Assembly (NCBI RefSeq): GCF_001512285.1
Contig: NZ_LNUV01000001.1
Coordinates: 168,015 to 232,014, forward strand
Origin: Arthrobacter sp. EpRS71
GTDB lineage: Bacteria > Actinomycetota > Actinomycetes > Actinomycetales > Micrococcaceae
Length of the DNA: 64,000 bases
Direction of reading: 5' to 3'
The position numbers and the translations under genes are program-made. The notes under the pieces are model-generated. The model searched no databases. It had not been told where the DNA came from and worked only from the letters and a program-made list of their open reading frames with translations. The first letter of the stretch is position 1. Every line of letters begins with the position of its first letter. Below, in pieces: positions 36,611 through 45,847 of this stretch.

Positions 36611-37633
36611 TTAGAGCGCAATCACGACTTTCTCCAGCGCGCTGCGTCGGGCTGCGTCCAGGACTTCGAGGGTTTGGATCCCTTCTGATGCCGGTACTGG
36701 TTCGGGGCCGTCGCCACGGGCAGCCCTAGCGAACTCTGTGTAAAAGCCGGTGTAATTTCCTTGCTCGGACGGGACAAGCTCACGCCCGCCCCTGCGGGAA
36801 AGGGTTCCCCAATTCTCCCGTGCGTCAATGCCCCAGGTAGCGGGCTCCGTTGCCGGCCTGCGTCCCTGCTTCACTGCATCCGCTTGAACGTCGGAACCCG
36901 AAGCAATGTAGCTGCCCTCGCTGCCGTAAGCGCGTAGTTCCCTGGCTGCGGCGTGGTTAAGCTTGCTTGCCGACACGGTGGAGATCGCTCCGGAGGCGTG
37001 AGTCATGGTGACAAAGAAGCCGCAGTCCGTTCGCTCGCCAAACCGGTCAGTCCAATCCAGGATCGCGTGCACGTGGCTCACCGGCCCAAGCAGCCACAGC
37101 ATTTGGTCGACCAGATGGCTGCCCAAATCGCGTAGCAAACCGCCGCTGACACCACCTTCCAAGCTGTCTGCATCGTCCTGGTCCATGACGGAATGCACGC
37201 GCCAGATCTGGCCCAGTTCTCCCGATGCCAACACCTTGGCGAGTGTCAGGATATCCGCGTCGCGTCGGCGGTTATGGAACACGTTTAACACCACGCCGGC
37301 TTCTGTGGCGGCATCGGCAAGTTCCCGCGCGGCGTCAGCGGTCGGGGCGAACGGCTTGTCAGCTACAACATGAACACCGGAACGAATGGCCTCCATCACC
37401 AAGTCATAACGGGTGTGCGGCGGGGTGGTGATGGTTACAGCATCCACGCCGGCGGCAAGGAGCTCGCTGAGGCTTCCGTACGTGGGCAACCCCGGAAAGT
37501 CTGACTCCACCGCCGCCTTGGATGCTTGCGAGCGGGCAACAACCCCCACCAGTTCGATGTCTTCAGCGGCTTCAATGAACGGTGCGTGGAAGTACTTCCC
37601 GCCGGCTCCGTATCCGACAATTCCAAGACGCAT
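36611..37633 (-). CDS. Gfo/Idh/MocA-family oxidoreductase
   Basis: 340 aa, ATG at 37633. The NAD loop LGIVGYGAGGKYFHAPF differs from classic IolG, being closer to the YdgJ/IolU-like group with GAGGKYFHAPFI. EKP is replaced by DKP (VVADKPFAPTAD), and the catalytic stretch is LLRDLGSHLVDQMLWL. It probably oxidises or reduces a cyclitol or sugar. It is in line with the two genes upstream (37758-39952) but a terminator-like hairpin stands between. Confidence 0.85.
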   Translation of the reverse strand: MRLGIVGYGAGGKYFHAPFIEAAEDIELVGVVARSQASKAAVESDFPGLPTYGSLSELLAAGVDAVTITTPPHTRYDLVMEAIRSGVHVVADKPFAPTADAARELADAATEAGVVLNVFHNRRRDADILTLAKVLASGELGQIWRVHSVMDQDDADSLEGGVSGGLLRDLGSHLVDQMLWLLGPVSHVHAILDWTDRFGERTDCGFFVTMTHASGAISTVSASKLNHAAARELRAYGSEGSYIASGSDVQADAVKQGRRPATEPATWGIDARENWGTLSRRGGRELVPSEQGNYTGFYTEFARAARGDGPEPVPASEGIQTLEVLDAARRSALEKVVIAL

Positions 37634-37683
37634 TTCTGACCCCTTCTTTTTACTGTGTTGCTACATGTTGTGTGGAAACAAAA

Positions 37684-37715
37684 GATGGGGACAGCGCATC
37701 AGCGCTGTCCCCATC
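37684..37715 (-). terminator. rho-independent terminator or attenuator
   Basis: On the minus strand GATGGGGACAGCGC pairs perfectly with its complement (14 bp, 4-base loop) and is followed by TTTTGTTT. It ends the two-gene unit 39952-37758, or throttles read-through into the Gfo/Idh gene at 37633. Confidence 0.82.
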
Positions 37716-37757
37716 AGAGCCCAGTGATGAGTCCCGAAGACTCCGGGCCACGGGGCC

Positions 37758-38777
37758 TCAGGCCGTTGGGTTCAATGATGCTGATAGTTCCGCATCGGCG
37801 TCCAGAAGGACCTGAGCTGCCACCTGCAGCCCTTCGATGCGGCCCAACGAGACATCCTCGTGCTCGATGTTGACGAGCATGTCCGCGTCCACTTCATGCA
37901 GCGCACGGAGGAACTCCGTCCAGAAGGCGGTGTCGTGGCCGCGGCCAAGGGCCACGAAGTCCCACGCGGACCTCTTTGGCCATTCATTGGCCCATTCGTC
38001 GCCGCCAAGGTTGGTGCGGTTCTCATCTGGCGAGAGCCGGCGGAAACTGTTGTCCAGCACTCCGTAGAGCGCCGCATTGCCAGTGTTCACTCGAACATCT
38101 TTTGCGGCCGCCTGGAACACGAGGGGACCGAGTTCGCGCACCACCGCAACAGGATCCATCTGCTGCCAGAAGAGGTGCGAAGCATCCAGTTCCACGCCAA
38201 CGTTTGTGGCGCCGGTCAGATCGATGAGTTTGTAGACGTCCGCAGTGTTGAAGACGATGTTCTGCGGGTGCAGTTCGAGCGCTACCTTCACGTCGTGGTC
38301 CGCAGCGAGGCGGTCGGTTTCCTTCCAGAAATCTGCTGCGACACCCCACTGATAGTCCAAAACGTCAAGTGCCGCCGAGTTCCAGGCATTCACCACCCAG
38401 TTGACGGTGGTTGCGCCGGGCTCGCCACCAGGCAGCCCGGACATCGTGACTACCCGTTTCTGACCCAACCGATGCGCCAGTCGGATGGAACGCCGGATGT
38501 CTTCGGCATGCTTCTCACCAATTTCACGTTTCGGGTGCAGGGGATTGCCATTGCAGTTCAGGCCTGCGATTGAGACACCAGTTCCCTCGAAAAGAGCCAG
38601 GTAGTCATCGCGGGCGGCGTCGCTTTCCAGGATCTGATCCATGGTGGGCACGTGGACGGCAGGCAGAAACCCGCCGGTATTGATTTCAATCCCGGTCAGT
38701 CCAAGGTCAGCAATGACCTTCAATGCCTCCGGGAGCGGCCGGTCGTGGAGGATTGCATTGTAGACTCCGAGCTTCAC
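37758..38777 (-). CDS. sugar phosphate isomerase/epimerase (TIM barrel)
   Basis: 339 aa. Xylose-isomerase-like TIM-barrel protein: MKLGVYNAILHDRPLPEALKVIADLGLTGIEINTGGFLP at the start, metal-site stretches LELHPQNIVFNT, GVELDASHLFWQ and NIEHEDVSLG. Such proteins pair with Gfo/Idh dehydrogenases in the breakdown of inositols and other polyols. Its start overlaps the stop of the upstream dehydrogenase by 4 bp, so the two act together. The substrate is unknown. Confidence 0.85.
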   Translation of the reverse strand: MKLGVYNAILHDRPLPEALKVIADLGLTGIEINTGGFLPAVHVPTMDQILESDAARDDYLALFEGTGVSIAGLNCNGNPLHPKREIGEKHAEDIRRSIRLAHRLGQKRVVTMSGLPGGEPGATTVNWVVNAWNSAALDVLDYQWGVAADFWKETDRLAADHDVKVALELHPQNIVFNTADVYKLIDLTGATNVGVELDASHLFWQQMDPVAVVRELGPLVFQAAAKDVRVNTGNAALYGVLDNSFRRLSPDENRTNLGGDEWANEWPKRSAWDFVALGRGHDTAFWTEFLRALHEVDADMLVNIEHEDVSLGRIEGLQVAAQVLLDADAELSASLNPTA

Positions 38778-39952
38778 AGCATGACCTTCTTCCCGTTGTT
38801 AAGCGCCGACTCGGCTACGGCGCCGAGCAATTCCATATTGCGAACACCTTCGTCGAAGGTCGCGCAGCGAGGGAGGGAGGTCTCCTCGCCAAGGCCTGCA
38901 ACCTCCTCCAGGAAGGCGCGGGCCTGGTATCCGAACGCATCATTCTGGCCGAAACCAACCTCGGGAGCGTCCATGGCAAGGCCGCCTGCAATATAGGGGT
39001 GGCCTGGTCCCAGGATCACCTGGCGGTAGCCGTTGTCATGGCCGGAACCGTCATGGAGGAACAACTGGATCTCCGAAGGGCGACGTTGGTCGAACTTCGC
39101 TGCGCCCTTTTCGCAGAAGACCTCAAACTGGAGGCTGTTGGCGTGTCCTGCCGCTACTCGCGAGACTTCGAAGCTGCCTGCTCCGTTCGCAAACTCCGCG
39201 TTGAACGCTGCATAGTCGTCGTTCTCAACAGCTTCGAAGGTGTCGCTGACGGCTACATGGTCATGTCCCATGACTGCGCTAAGCGGCAAAGGCCGCTTAT
39301 CGATCGCTGTGGTGAGGCGACCGCCGCTGATGGATTTTATGTCACCGCACAGAAACTCGGAGACGTACGTCAGATGGCTTCCGACGTCGGCAAGGGCACC
39401 GGAGCCGGGTCCGCCTTTGTAGCGCCAACTCATGGGGGCTTCAGGGCTGAAACCGTAGTCGGTCCAGTAGCGGCCGCTGAAGTGCAGGACGTTACCCAGA
39501 GTGCCATTCTGGATGAGGTCCCGGATGTAGGCGATGCCCGGAGTGCGGCGGAACGTGAATCCGATGCGTGCGATGGAACTGGCATTTCGGGCAGCGTCCG
39601 CCATGGCACGTGCGTCTTGCAGTGAATCGCTCAAAGGCTTCTCGCACAACACGTGCTTGCCTGCGGCCAGGAGGCCTTCCACCACTTCGCGGTGCAGTGA
39701 GTTGGCAATAACCACGCTCACTACGTCAATATCGTCTGCCGCTGCGATTGCCTGCCAAGAGGTGTCATTGCGCTCGTAACCGAAGCGACGGGCTGCGAGC
39801 GAGCCGAACTCGGCGTTCACGTCGCCAATGGAGACCAAACGGATTTCCGGAAGCACCGGGCTGTAGAGGGTGGACGCAGTCCGGTAGGCCGCTGCATGGG
39901 CCTTGCCGGCCATACCTGCGCCGATGACCGCGACGCCAAGGCTTTCAGCCAT
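38774..39952 (-). CDS. Gfo/Idh/MocA-family oxidoreductase
   Basis: 392 aa from the ATG at 39952, which follows AAAGGAGAAATC; the open frame extends further up without similarity. NAD loop VAVIGAGMAGKAHAAAYR, EKP in CEKPLSDS (about residue 98), catalytic region GALADVGSHLTYVSEFL. The longer form (near 390 aa) is typical of scyllo-inositol or related cyclitol dehydrogenases of actinobacteria, but the substrate is not determined. It is first in a minus-strand unit driven by the promoter at 40031-40059, with a LacI operator in its leader. Confidence 0.87.
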   Translation of the reverse strand: MAESLGVAVIGAGMAGKAHAAAYRTASTLYSPVLPEIRLVSIGDVNAEFGSLAARRFGYERNDTSWQAIAAADDIDVVSVVIANSLHREVVEGLLAAGKHVLCEKPLSDSLQDARAMADAARNASSIARIGFTFRRTPGIAYIRDLIQNGTLGNVLHFSGRYWTDYGFSPEAPMSWRYKGGPGSGALADVGSHLTYVSEFLCGDIKSISGGRLTTAIDKRPLPLSAVMGHDHVAVSDTFEAVENDDYAAFNAEFANGAGSFEVSRVAAGHANSLQFEVFCEKGAAKFDQRRPSEIQLFLHDGSGHDNGYRQVILGPGHPYIAGGLAMDAPEVGFGQNDAFGYQARAFLEEVAGLGEETSLPRCATFDEGVRNMELLGAVAESALNNGKKVML

Positions 39953-39999
39953 GATTTCTCCTTTGAAAATCTGCCGCGGCCTGAAGACTCGGCGGCATT

Positions 40000-40059
40000 T
40001 TGTAGCGCTACAATTTGTAGGTTGGATCTGACAGTAGTCATGTCTATATGTCCTGTCAA
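40000..40059. promoter_or_regulatory. overlapping divergent promoters with a LacI-type palindrome
   Basis: Minus strand: -35 TTGACA (40054-40059), 17-bp spacer, -10 TACTGT (40031-40036), driving the dehydrogenase gene at 39952. Plus strand: -35 TTGGAT (40022-40027), 17-bp spacer, -10 TATATG (40045-40050), driving the LacI gene at 40102. The perfect palindrome TTGTAGCGCTACAA (40000-40013) lies in the leader of the minus transcript, with an extra TTTGTAG half-site beside it. It is a classic LacI-family operator and probably the site of the adjacent regulator. Confidence 0.7.
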
Positions 40060-40101
40060 TCCTTTTCAGCAATCGGATGATCCCTTACGAGAGTTGGCTT
40101 C

Positions 40102-41115
40102 ATGAGCACGAGTACGCCGCAGGTGCGGCGCCCAACCATTTACGATGTGGCAAAACTGGCTGGCGTCTCGCCTTCGCTGGTTTCGCTGGTTCTCCAAAAC
40201 CCCGGAAAGGTCAGCGATAAGCGCCGGCAAGCGGTCCTGGCGGCTATCGCAGATCTGGGATACCGGCCCAGTCGGGCGGCCACGACCCTGGCGAGCAGTC
40301 GGACTAAGAGTATTGGGCTTGTCATTGACGACTACCGGAACCTTTGGTTTGTTGACCTGCTGCGCGGATTGGAAACGGTCCTGGCGGAACATGGCTATCA
40401 GGTGACCCTCGCCGATTCCCGCCCCGGGGAAAACCGCACCAAGGAGGCCGTGGAAGGGTTGCTGGCCATGCATGTGGACGGTTTGGTGATCGCAGCTGAA
40501 CCTGGTGCCATGGGGCTGCGCGGGACGGACGTTCCCACCGTGGTGGCAGGGTGGCGGAATGGCGTTCCGGATGAAGCTGATCTCATTACCAACGACGACG
40601 ACGCCGGCGGTGCAATGGCGGCCGAACACCTCCTGCAACTTGGGCACACGAGGATTGGGCACCTTTCGGGTTCAGGCGGTGCTGCAGCCCACCGTAAAGC
40701 CGGCTTTCAGGGCCTACTCCGCCAGTCTCGTGTTGAACCTGTGATCGTGGGTGAGGCTGGCGATACCGCCGAGGAAGACGGCTACGCTTCGGCGTGCTGG
40801 CTTCTCGATCATCATCCGGAAACAACGGCAATTTTCGCCGCGAACGACACCATGGCGCTGGGTGCCTTTGGTGCGATCAAGGCACGCGGCTTGGCAGTGC
40901 CGGCAAATCTCTCTGTCATTGGGTATGACAACTCCGCTCTGGCGAAGTCACGTTTTCTCGAGCTGACGTCCGTGGACAACCGAAGCGACGTGGTGGGAGC
41001 TGACGTTGCCAGGGCGTTGTTGGATCGCATCCGGGGTGGCGCGCCGGAGACACTGCGCAGGCTGATTGAACCAGTTTTAGTAGTTCGGGGCACCACGGCG
41101 ACTCCAAGATCTTGA
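40102..41115 (+). CDS. LacI-family regulator of the inositol region
   Basis: 337 aa. Helix-turn-helix TIYDVAKLAGVSPSLVSLVLQNPGKVS at residues 12-38, hinge GYRPSRAATTLASSRTKSIG, then the sensor domain ending VIGYDNSALAKSRFLELTSVDN. It is divergent from the dehydrogenase/isomerase pair and followed by an ABC importer for a ribose/inositol-type sugar. The palindrome at 40000-40013 is its likely binding site. Inositol or a keto-inositol is the inferred effector. Confidence 0.9.
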   Translation: MSTSTPQVRRPTIYDVAKLAGVSPSLVSLVLQNPGKVSDKRRQAVLAAIADLGYRPSRAATTLASSRTKSIGLVIDDYRNLWFVDLLRGLETVLAEHGYQVTLADSRPGENRTKEAVEGLLAMHVDGLVIAAEPGAMGLRGTDVPTVVAGWRNGVPDEADLITNDDDAGGAMAAEHLLQLGHTRIGHLSGSGGAAAHRKAGFQGLLRQSRVEPVIVGEAGDTAEEDGYASACWLLDHHPETTAIFAANDTMALGAFGAIKARGLAVPANLSVIGYDNSALAKSRFLELTSVDNRSDVVGADVARALLDRIRGGAPETLRRLIEPVLVVRGTTATPRS

Positions 41116-41140
41116 GTACGCACAGAATCGCCACGTACAA

Positions 41141-41193
41141 ACATACTAATGTCAGGACAAACTATTGACATTTGTGAGTCGGGTCACCATGAT
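41141..41193 (+). promoter_or_regulatory. promoter of the ABC importer with the same upstream motif as iolC
   Basis: The motif ATGTCAGGACAAAC (41149-41162) ends two bases before the -35 TTGACA (41165-41170); the -10 CATGAT follows after 17 bp (41188-41193). Motif and spacing match those in front of iolC at 26441-26462 (19 of 22 positions). An additional GTACAAAC lies at 41135-41142. The site is placed for an activator or for a repressor blocking the -35 region. Confidence 0.62.
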
Positions 41194-41256
41194 CGAGGTA
41201 GACGGTGCTTCGGAGGCTGCAATGTGGCAGCCCGAGCCTGGGAATCAAAGGAGATA

Positions 41257-42255
41257 ATGGTGACTGTTTTTTCGTGGCGTAAGGCGGCACTTGTGGCAGC
41301 AGTAGTGCCGTTGGTGGCACTCAGTGCCTGTTCAAGCACTGGTGGTAGAGCGCCGGAGGCCGGCTCCGGCGGCGGAGGAGGCCAAGTGGCTTCGACTGCA
41401 CGGATGAAAATTGCCCTGATCGCGCACGCACCCGCCGGTGACACCTTCTGGGACACCGTTCGCAAGGGTGCCGAGGAGGCTGCCGCCAAGGACAATGTGG
41501 AACTGCTTTACACCTCCGATCCTGAAGCCGGGCGGCAGGCACAGCTCATCGAACAGGCTGTGGATCAGAAGGTTGACGGTATCGCCGTGACGTTGGCTAC
41601 GCCGGATGCGCTGAAAGATGCACTGAAAAAAGCAACTGATGCCGGGATCCCGATCGTCAGCTTCAATGCGGGCGAAGCGGCCTCTGCCCAGCTTGGAGCA
41701 TTCACCCACTTCGGTTCGAATGAACAGCTGGCTGGCGAAGCCGTTGGCTCAAAGCTTGCAGAAGGGGGTTATAAGCACCCGGTATGCGTCATCCAGGCGC
41801 AAGGCCACGTGGGCCTCGAGGCCCGATGCGCTGGAGTGAAGGCGAAGGTACCCGGCACGGAAATCCTCTACGTCAATGGAGCGGACATGACGTCGGTGGA
41901 GTCCACCGCCACCGCAAAGCTGCAGGCCTCCAAGGACGCTGACGTGATCATCGGCCTCGGTGCCCCCATCACCTTGACGCTCTTGAAGTCCGTGACCACA
42001 GCCGGCAGTTCAGCCAAGGTTGCCAGCTTCGACCTCAACAAAGAACTCGCCCAGAAGGTAGTCGATGGCAGTGTGCTGTTTACCGTGGACCAGCAGCCGT
42101 GGCTCCAGGGTTACGGAGCAGTGGATGCTTTGTGGCAGAACAAGCGTGGCGGATTCAAGGTTGGCGGCGGACAGTCGGTCCTCACTGGTCCGGCAATAGT
42201 CGACCAGTCCAATGCCGCCGAAGTCCTCAAGTTCGCCGAACAGGGTATCCGCTAA
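41257..42255 (+). CDS. ABC importer sugar-binding lipoprotein (ribose/inositol type)
   Basis: 332 aa from the ATG at 41257; the in-frame GTG at 41260 has better spacing to AAGGAG and may be the real start. Lipobox LSAC near residue 24, then a glycine-rich linker. The body is a type I periplasmic-binding protein (KIALIAHAPAGDTFWDTVRKGAEEAA, VDGIAVTLATPDAL, FDLNKELAQKVVDGSVLFTVDQQPWLQGY). With the permease and ATPase that follow it forms a complete importer, inferred to bring in an inositol. Confidence 0.88.
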   Translation: MVTVFSWRKAALVAAVVPLVALSACSSTGGRAPEAGSGGGGGQVASTARMKIALIAHAPAGDTFWDTVRKGAEEAAAKDNVELLYTSDPEAGRQAQLIEQAVDQKVDGIAVTLATPDALKDALKKATDAGIPIVSFNAGEAASAQLGAFTHFGSNEQLAGEAVGSKLAEGGYKHPVCVIQAQGHVGLEARCAGVKAKVPGTEILYVNGADMTSVESTATAKLQASKDADVIIGLGAPITLTLLKSVTTAGSSAKVASFDLNKELAQKVVDGSVLFTVDQQPWLQGYGAVDALWQNKRGGFKVGGGQSVLTGPAIVDQSNAAEVLKFAEQGIR

Positions 42256-42307
42256 CAGCCCGCTGGCCGGGCTGGTCGAACCCAGCCCGGCAGCAAGGAG
42301 GAACATC

Positions 42308-43357
42308 ATGACTATTACCCACAAAACATTCACAAAAGCTGCGATCGATGAACGGGTCGCGCAACGCAGTCCTTTGCAAAAGCTTCTGGGCCGGCCCGAG
42401 GTGGGTGCCCTCGTCGGCGCAATCGTCCTCTTCATCTTCTTCGCAGCGGTGTCACCGACATTTACCCAGCCCAATGCCTTGGCCACAGTGCTGTATGGAA
42501 GCTCCACCATCGGGATCATGGCGGTGGGAGTTTCGCTGCTGATGATCGGTGGTGAGTTTGACCTGTCCACCGGTGTCGCAGTGATCTCCTCGGCGCTAAC
42601 GGCCTCCATGTTCAGCTGGTACTTCAGCACAAACGTCTGGGTGGGAGTCATCCTGGCTTTGCTGGTGTCCTTGGCCATCGGCTTCATCAACGGTTGGATC
42701 CTGATGAAGACCAAGCTGCCCAGTTTCATCGTGACCTTGGCTACGTTCCTGATGCTGACCGGCCTGAACCTGGGGTTGACCCGGTTGATCGGAGGGTCTG
42801 TTTCCTCACCTTCCATCTCCAACATGGACGGTTTCGACACCGCCCGCGGTGTCTTCGCTTCCTCGGTAAACATCGCGGGCATCGACGTCAAGATCACGGT
42901 ATTCATCTGGATTGCCCTCGTGGCCGTTGCCACCTGGGTGCTCATGCGAACCCGTGTGGGCAACTGGATCTTCGCAGTGGGAGGCGACGAAAACGCGGCC
43001 CGCGCAGTGGGTGTTCCTGTCAAGGCCACCAAAATCGGGCTCTTCATGGGCGTGGGTTTCTGCGGCTGGATCCTGGGCATGCACAACCTTTTCGCCTTCG
43101 ACACCGTGCAGTCCGGCGAGGGCGTGGGCAACGAATTCCTCTACATCATCGCCGCAGTCATTGGCGGTTGTCTTTTGACCGGTGGCTACGGTTCAGCTGT
43201 GGGTGGTGCCATTGGCGCCTTCATCTTCGGCATGGCAAACAAGGGCATTGTTTACGCACAGTGGAACCCTGACTGGTTCAAATTCTTCTTGGGTTTGATG
43301 CTATTACTCGCCACCATCGTCAACCTCATCGTCAAGCGCCGCGCGGAACTCAAGTAA
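42308..43357 (+). CDS. ABC sugar importer permease (RbsC/XylH type)
   Basis: 349 aa, ATG at 42308 after AAGGAGG. About ten helices; hallmarks are [34 protein letters not shown] and the loop [29 protein letters not shown], the EAA-like contact site of this family. It sits between the binding protein and the ATPase gene, with gaps of 52 and 13 bp. Confidence 0.92.
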   Translation: MTITHKTFTKAAIDERVAQRSPLQKLLGRPEVGALVGAIVLFIFFAAVSPTFTQPNALATVLYGSSTIGIMAVGVSLLMIGGEFDLSTGVAVISSALTASMFSWYFSTNVWVGVILALLVSLAIGFINGWILMKTKLPSFIVTLATFLMLTGLNLGLTRLIGGSVSSPSISNMDGFDTARGVFASSVNIAGIDVKITVFIWIALVAVATWVLMRTRVGNWIFAVGGDENAARAVGVPVKATKIGLFMGVGFCGWILGMHNLFAFDTVQSGEGVGNEFLYIIAAVIGGCLLTGGYGSAVGGAIGAFIFGMANKGIVYAQWNPDWFKFFLGLMLLLATIVNLIVKRRAELK

Positions 43358-43370
43358 AGGGCCCCGGAAA

Positions 43371-44297
43371 ATGAATGCAAAAGCAATCGATCAGGAAACG
43401 CTGCTACAGAACGAGCGTGATCCCCTCACCCACACACCCGTCCATCTCCTCTCCCTGGAGGGAGTGGGAAAGCACTACGGCAACATCATCGCGCTGAGTG
43501 ATGTCACCATGGCCGTGGACAACGGCCGGGTCACCTGTGTGTTGGGCGATAACGGCGCTGGCAAGTCAACGCTGATTAAGATTATTGCCGGCCTCCATCA
43601 GCACGACGAGGGCGTCCTGAACATCATGGGAGAGGACCGGAAATTCGGTTCCCCTCGCGATGCCTTGGACGCTGGCATCGCTACCGTCTACCAAGACCTT
43701 GCGGTAGTACCGCTGATGCCGATCTGGCGGAATTTCTTCCTCGGTTCCGAGCTCACCAAGGGCTTCGGGCCGTTCAAATACATGGATGTCGAGCAGATGA
43801 AGGCCATCACGCTCAAGGAACTGGCCGAGATGGGCATCGACCTTCGCGATGTTGAGCAACCCATTGGACAACTGTCCGGTGGGGAGCGCCAGTGCGTGGC
43901 AATTGCCCGCGCCGTCTACTTCGGCGCGAAAGTACTTATTCTGGACGAACCCACAGCGGCGTTGGGGGTGAAGCAGTCAGGCGTGGTCCTGCGCTACATC
44001 CTCCAGGCCCGCGACCGCGGCCTTGGCGTCATTTTCATCACTCATAACCCGCACCACGCCTTCCCCGTTGGTGATCGTTTCCTGCTGCTTAAGCGCGGCA
44101 AGTCCATTGGCTACTACGACAAGAAGGACATCACCCTGGATGAGCTCACCGCCCAGATGGCCGGCGGTGCTGAACTCGCCGAACTCGCACATGAGCTGGA
44201 GCAACTTGGCGGCCACGGAGATGTAGTGAAAGAAGTCAAAGCCGAAGTGACCGATGTTGCGGACAGCGTGAAAGCCGGCACCCCGAAACACGCCTAG
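43371..44297 (+). CDS. ABC sugar importer ATPase, single-domain (FrcA-like)
   Basis: 308 aa. Walker [10 protein letters not shown] (about residue 63), signature LSGGERQ, Walker [13 protein letters not shown], switch FITHN. RbsA-type sugar ATPases usually carry two such domains in about 500 aa; this one has one, like FrcA of fructose importers, and would act as a homodimer. The C-terminal 40 residues are acidic and look flexible. Last gene of the importer operon; a hairpin follows at 44339. Confidence 0.9.
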   Translation: MNAKAIDQETLLQNERDPLTHTPVHLLSLEGVGKHYGNIIALSDVTMAVDNGRVTCVLGDNGAGKSTLIKIIAGLHQHDEGVLNIMGEDRKFGSPRDALDAGIATVYQDLAVVPLMPIWRNFFLGSELTKGFGPFKYMDVEQMKAITLKELAEMGIDLRDVEQPIGQLSGGERQCVAIARAVYFGAKVLILDEPTAALGVKQSGVVLRYILQARDRGLGVIFITHNPHHAFPVGDRFLLLKRGKSIGYYDKKDITLDELTAQMAGGAELAELAHELEQLGGHGDVVKEVKAEVTDVADSVKAGTPKHA

Positions 44298-44716
44298 CAG
44301 CAGCACTGTCCAGCCGCACGCGTTCAGCGGCATCATTCGGCGGGGTGCTCCCGGATTGTGGAGCACCCCGCCACGCTGCACGCATCTGCAGTAGGCAGAG
44401 ACTCCGCCAACGGAAGGGACCATGGCCATCAGGGTGGGTGCCATTGGCGCCTCCCTCGATTCCACACGCGCCGGGCTGGTCTTGGAATGCTTCGCTCGAG
44501 GCACAAGCCGTGGGCCAGTCGCTGCCCGGCGATGAAGCGTCAATCAAGGTTGGTTAGTGGTGATGGCATCAACCGTTCCGTACTCCTGCTTACCTACGGT
44601 GCCCCCGGCCGGCGATCCGTAGCCAGCTGGGTGTGGTGGTTCGCGATAAAAGCGGCGTCCCGGGCGCCCCTGCACTAGATCCCCCCTAGCTCCACGAACT
44701 CTGAAAGGACCACCCC
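44298..44716 (+). other. 419-bp interval without a convincing gene
   Basis: Apart from the terminator at 44339-44372 I find no intact gene. An ATG at 44422 with GGAAGGG in front opens a 37-codon frame starting MAIRVGAIGA, which resembles the first strand of a Gfo/Idh dehydrogenase but then loses similarity and stops at 44535. It may be the remnant of a decayed dehydrogenase or chance. The promoter of the gene at 44717 must lie in the right part. Confidence 0.45.
44339..44372 (+). terminator. hairpin terminator after the ABC importer operon
   Basis: GGCGGGGTGCTC and GAGCACCCCGCC form a perfect 12-bp stem around a 10-base loop, 41 bp after the ATPase stop. There is no T-run. Confidence 0.68.
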
Positions 44717-45832
44717 ATGGCCTACTCCTCTCCGCGCTCCGTACCGCTGCCGACAGCTGTACGAATCGGCCTTATCGGGTCGGGCTGGATGGGTGCCTTC
44801 CATGCCGAGAGCATCGTCCGTCGTGTCCCGGGCGCGGTGCTCTCAGCCATCGCTGATCCCAACATCGAATTCGCCGAGGCCCTCGCAGCATCGCTCGGCA
44901 CGGCCCTTGTCACGGCAAGCTCGGACGACGTCTTGGCCGATCCCAGCATCGATGCCGTGATTATCGCCAGTCCCGCCCGCTTCCACGCCGATCTGATCAC
45001 CCAAGCCGCTGTGGCTGGAAAGGATATCTTCTGTGAAAAACCTGCCGGACAGGACTTGGCTGAACTCGAAGCTGCCTTGGCCGAGGTGGAGGCGGCTGGT
45101 GTCCATTTCCAAATTGGCTTCAACCGTAGGTACGCGGCAGACTTTCAAGCGGCTAAGCATGATCTTGCCGCCGGAGTTGTAGGCCGCCCGCAGCTCCTGC
45201 GCTCATTGACGCGCGATCCTGGCACCGGCACCATTGCTCACGCAGCCCACGTTCCGGCATGGACGATTTTCCTGGAAACACTCATCCACGACTTCGACAC
45301 CCTGAACTGGTTCAATGAAGGGGCCGAGCCGGTGGAGGTCCATGCCGTGGCCGATGCGTTGGTGGAACCCGATCTGCGGGACGAGGGTTTTCTGGATACG
45401 GCAGTGGTGACCGTCCGCTACAGCAACGGAGCGATCGGTGTGGCCGAAGCAAACTTCAGCGCGCTTTACGGTTACGACGTCAGGGGCGAGGTTTTCGGTT
45501 CCAAAGGCATGGTCCAAGCCGGCCGTGCCACGGAAACCGCAGCCAGACGCTACACAGCCGAGGGCCTCGGAGCAGACACCCCGCGCCTCAACGTGGAACT
45601 TTTCCGTCAGGCGTATACGGATGAACTTGCTGACTTCACAGCGCAGGTACGGTCCCGGCGCGACGGTACGCCGTCGCCGTCGAACGTTTTTTCGTTAACG
45701 CCGGGCGCCGCTGATGCCCGACGGGCTCTCGCCTGCGCGCTTGCTTGCATCGAATCCGTCCAACAGGGCAGGCCAATAAAAGTGCCCCATGATGAAACAG
45801 CCCAACCCATCCGGGTCTACTCAGAACTCTGA
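44717..45832 (+). CDS. Gfo/Idh/MocA-family oxidoreductase, inositol dehydrogenase-like
   Basis: 371 aa. NAD loop IGLIGSGWMGAFHAESIVRR, EKP in CEKPAGQDLAELE (about residue 113), catalytic region LETLIHDFDTLNWFN. The His-Asp pair in IHDFD is as in inositol 2-dehydrogenases. A 15-bp gap to the next, similar gene indicates a two-gene unit. Two dehydrogenases in tandem are often used to interconvert inositol isomers through the shared 2-keto form; that is inference here. Confidence 0.87.
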   Translation: MAYSSPRSVPLPTAVRIGLIGSGWMGAFHAESIVRRVPGAVLSAIADPNIEFAEALAASLGTALVTASSDDVLADPSIDAVIIASPARFHADLITQAAVAGKDIFCEKPAGQDLAELEAALAEVEAAGVHFQIGFNRRYAADFQAAKHDLAAGVVGRPQLLRSLTRDPGTGTIAHAAHVPAWTIFLETLIHDFDTLNWFNEGAEPVEVHAVADALVEPDLRDEGFLDTAVVTVRYSNGAIGVAEANFSALYGYDVRGEVFGSKGMVQAGRATETAARRYTAEGLGADTPRLNVELFRQAYTDELADFTAQVRSRRDGTPSPSNVFSLTPGAADARRALACALACIESVQQGRPIKVPHDETAQPIRVYSEL

Positions 45833-45847
45833 CTTCGAAGGATAATT

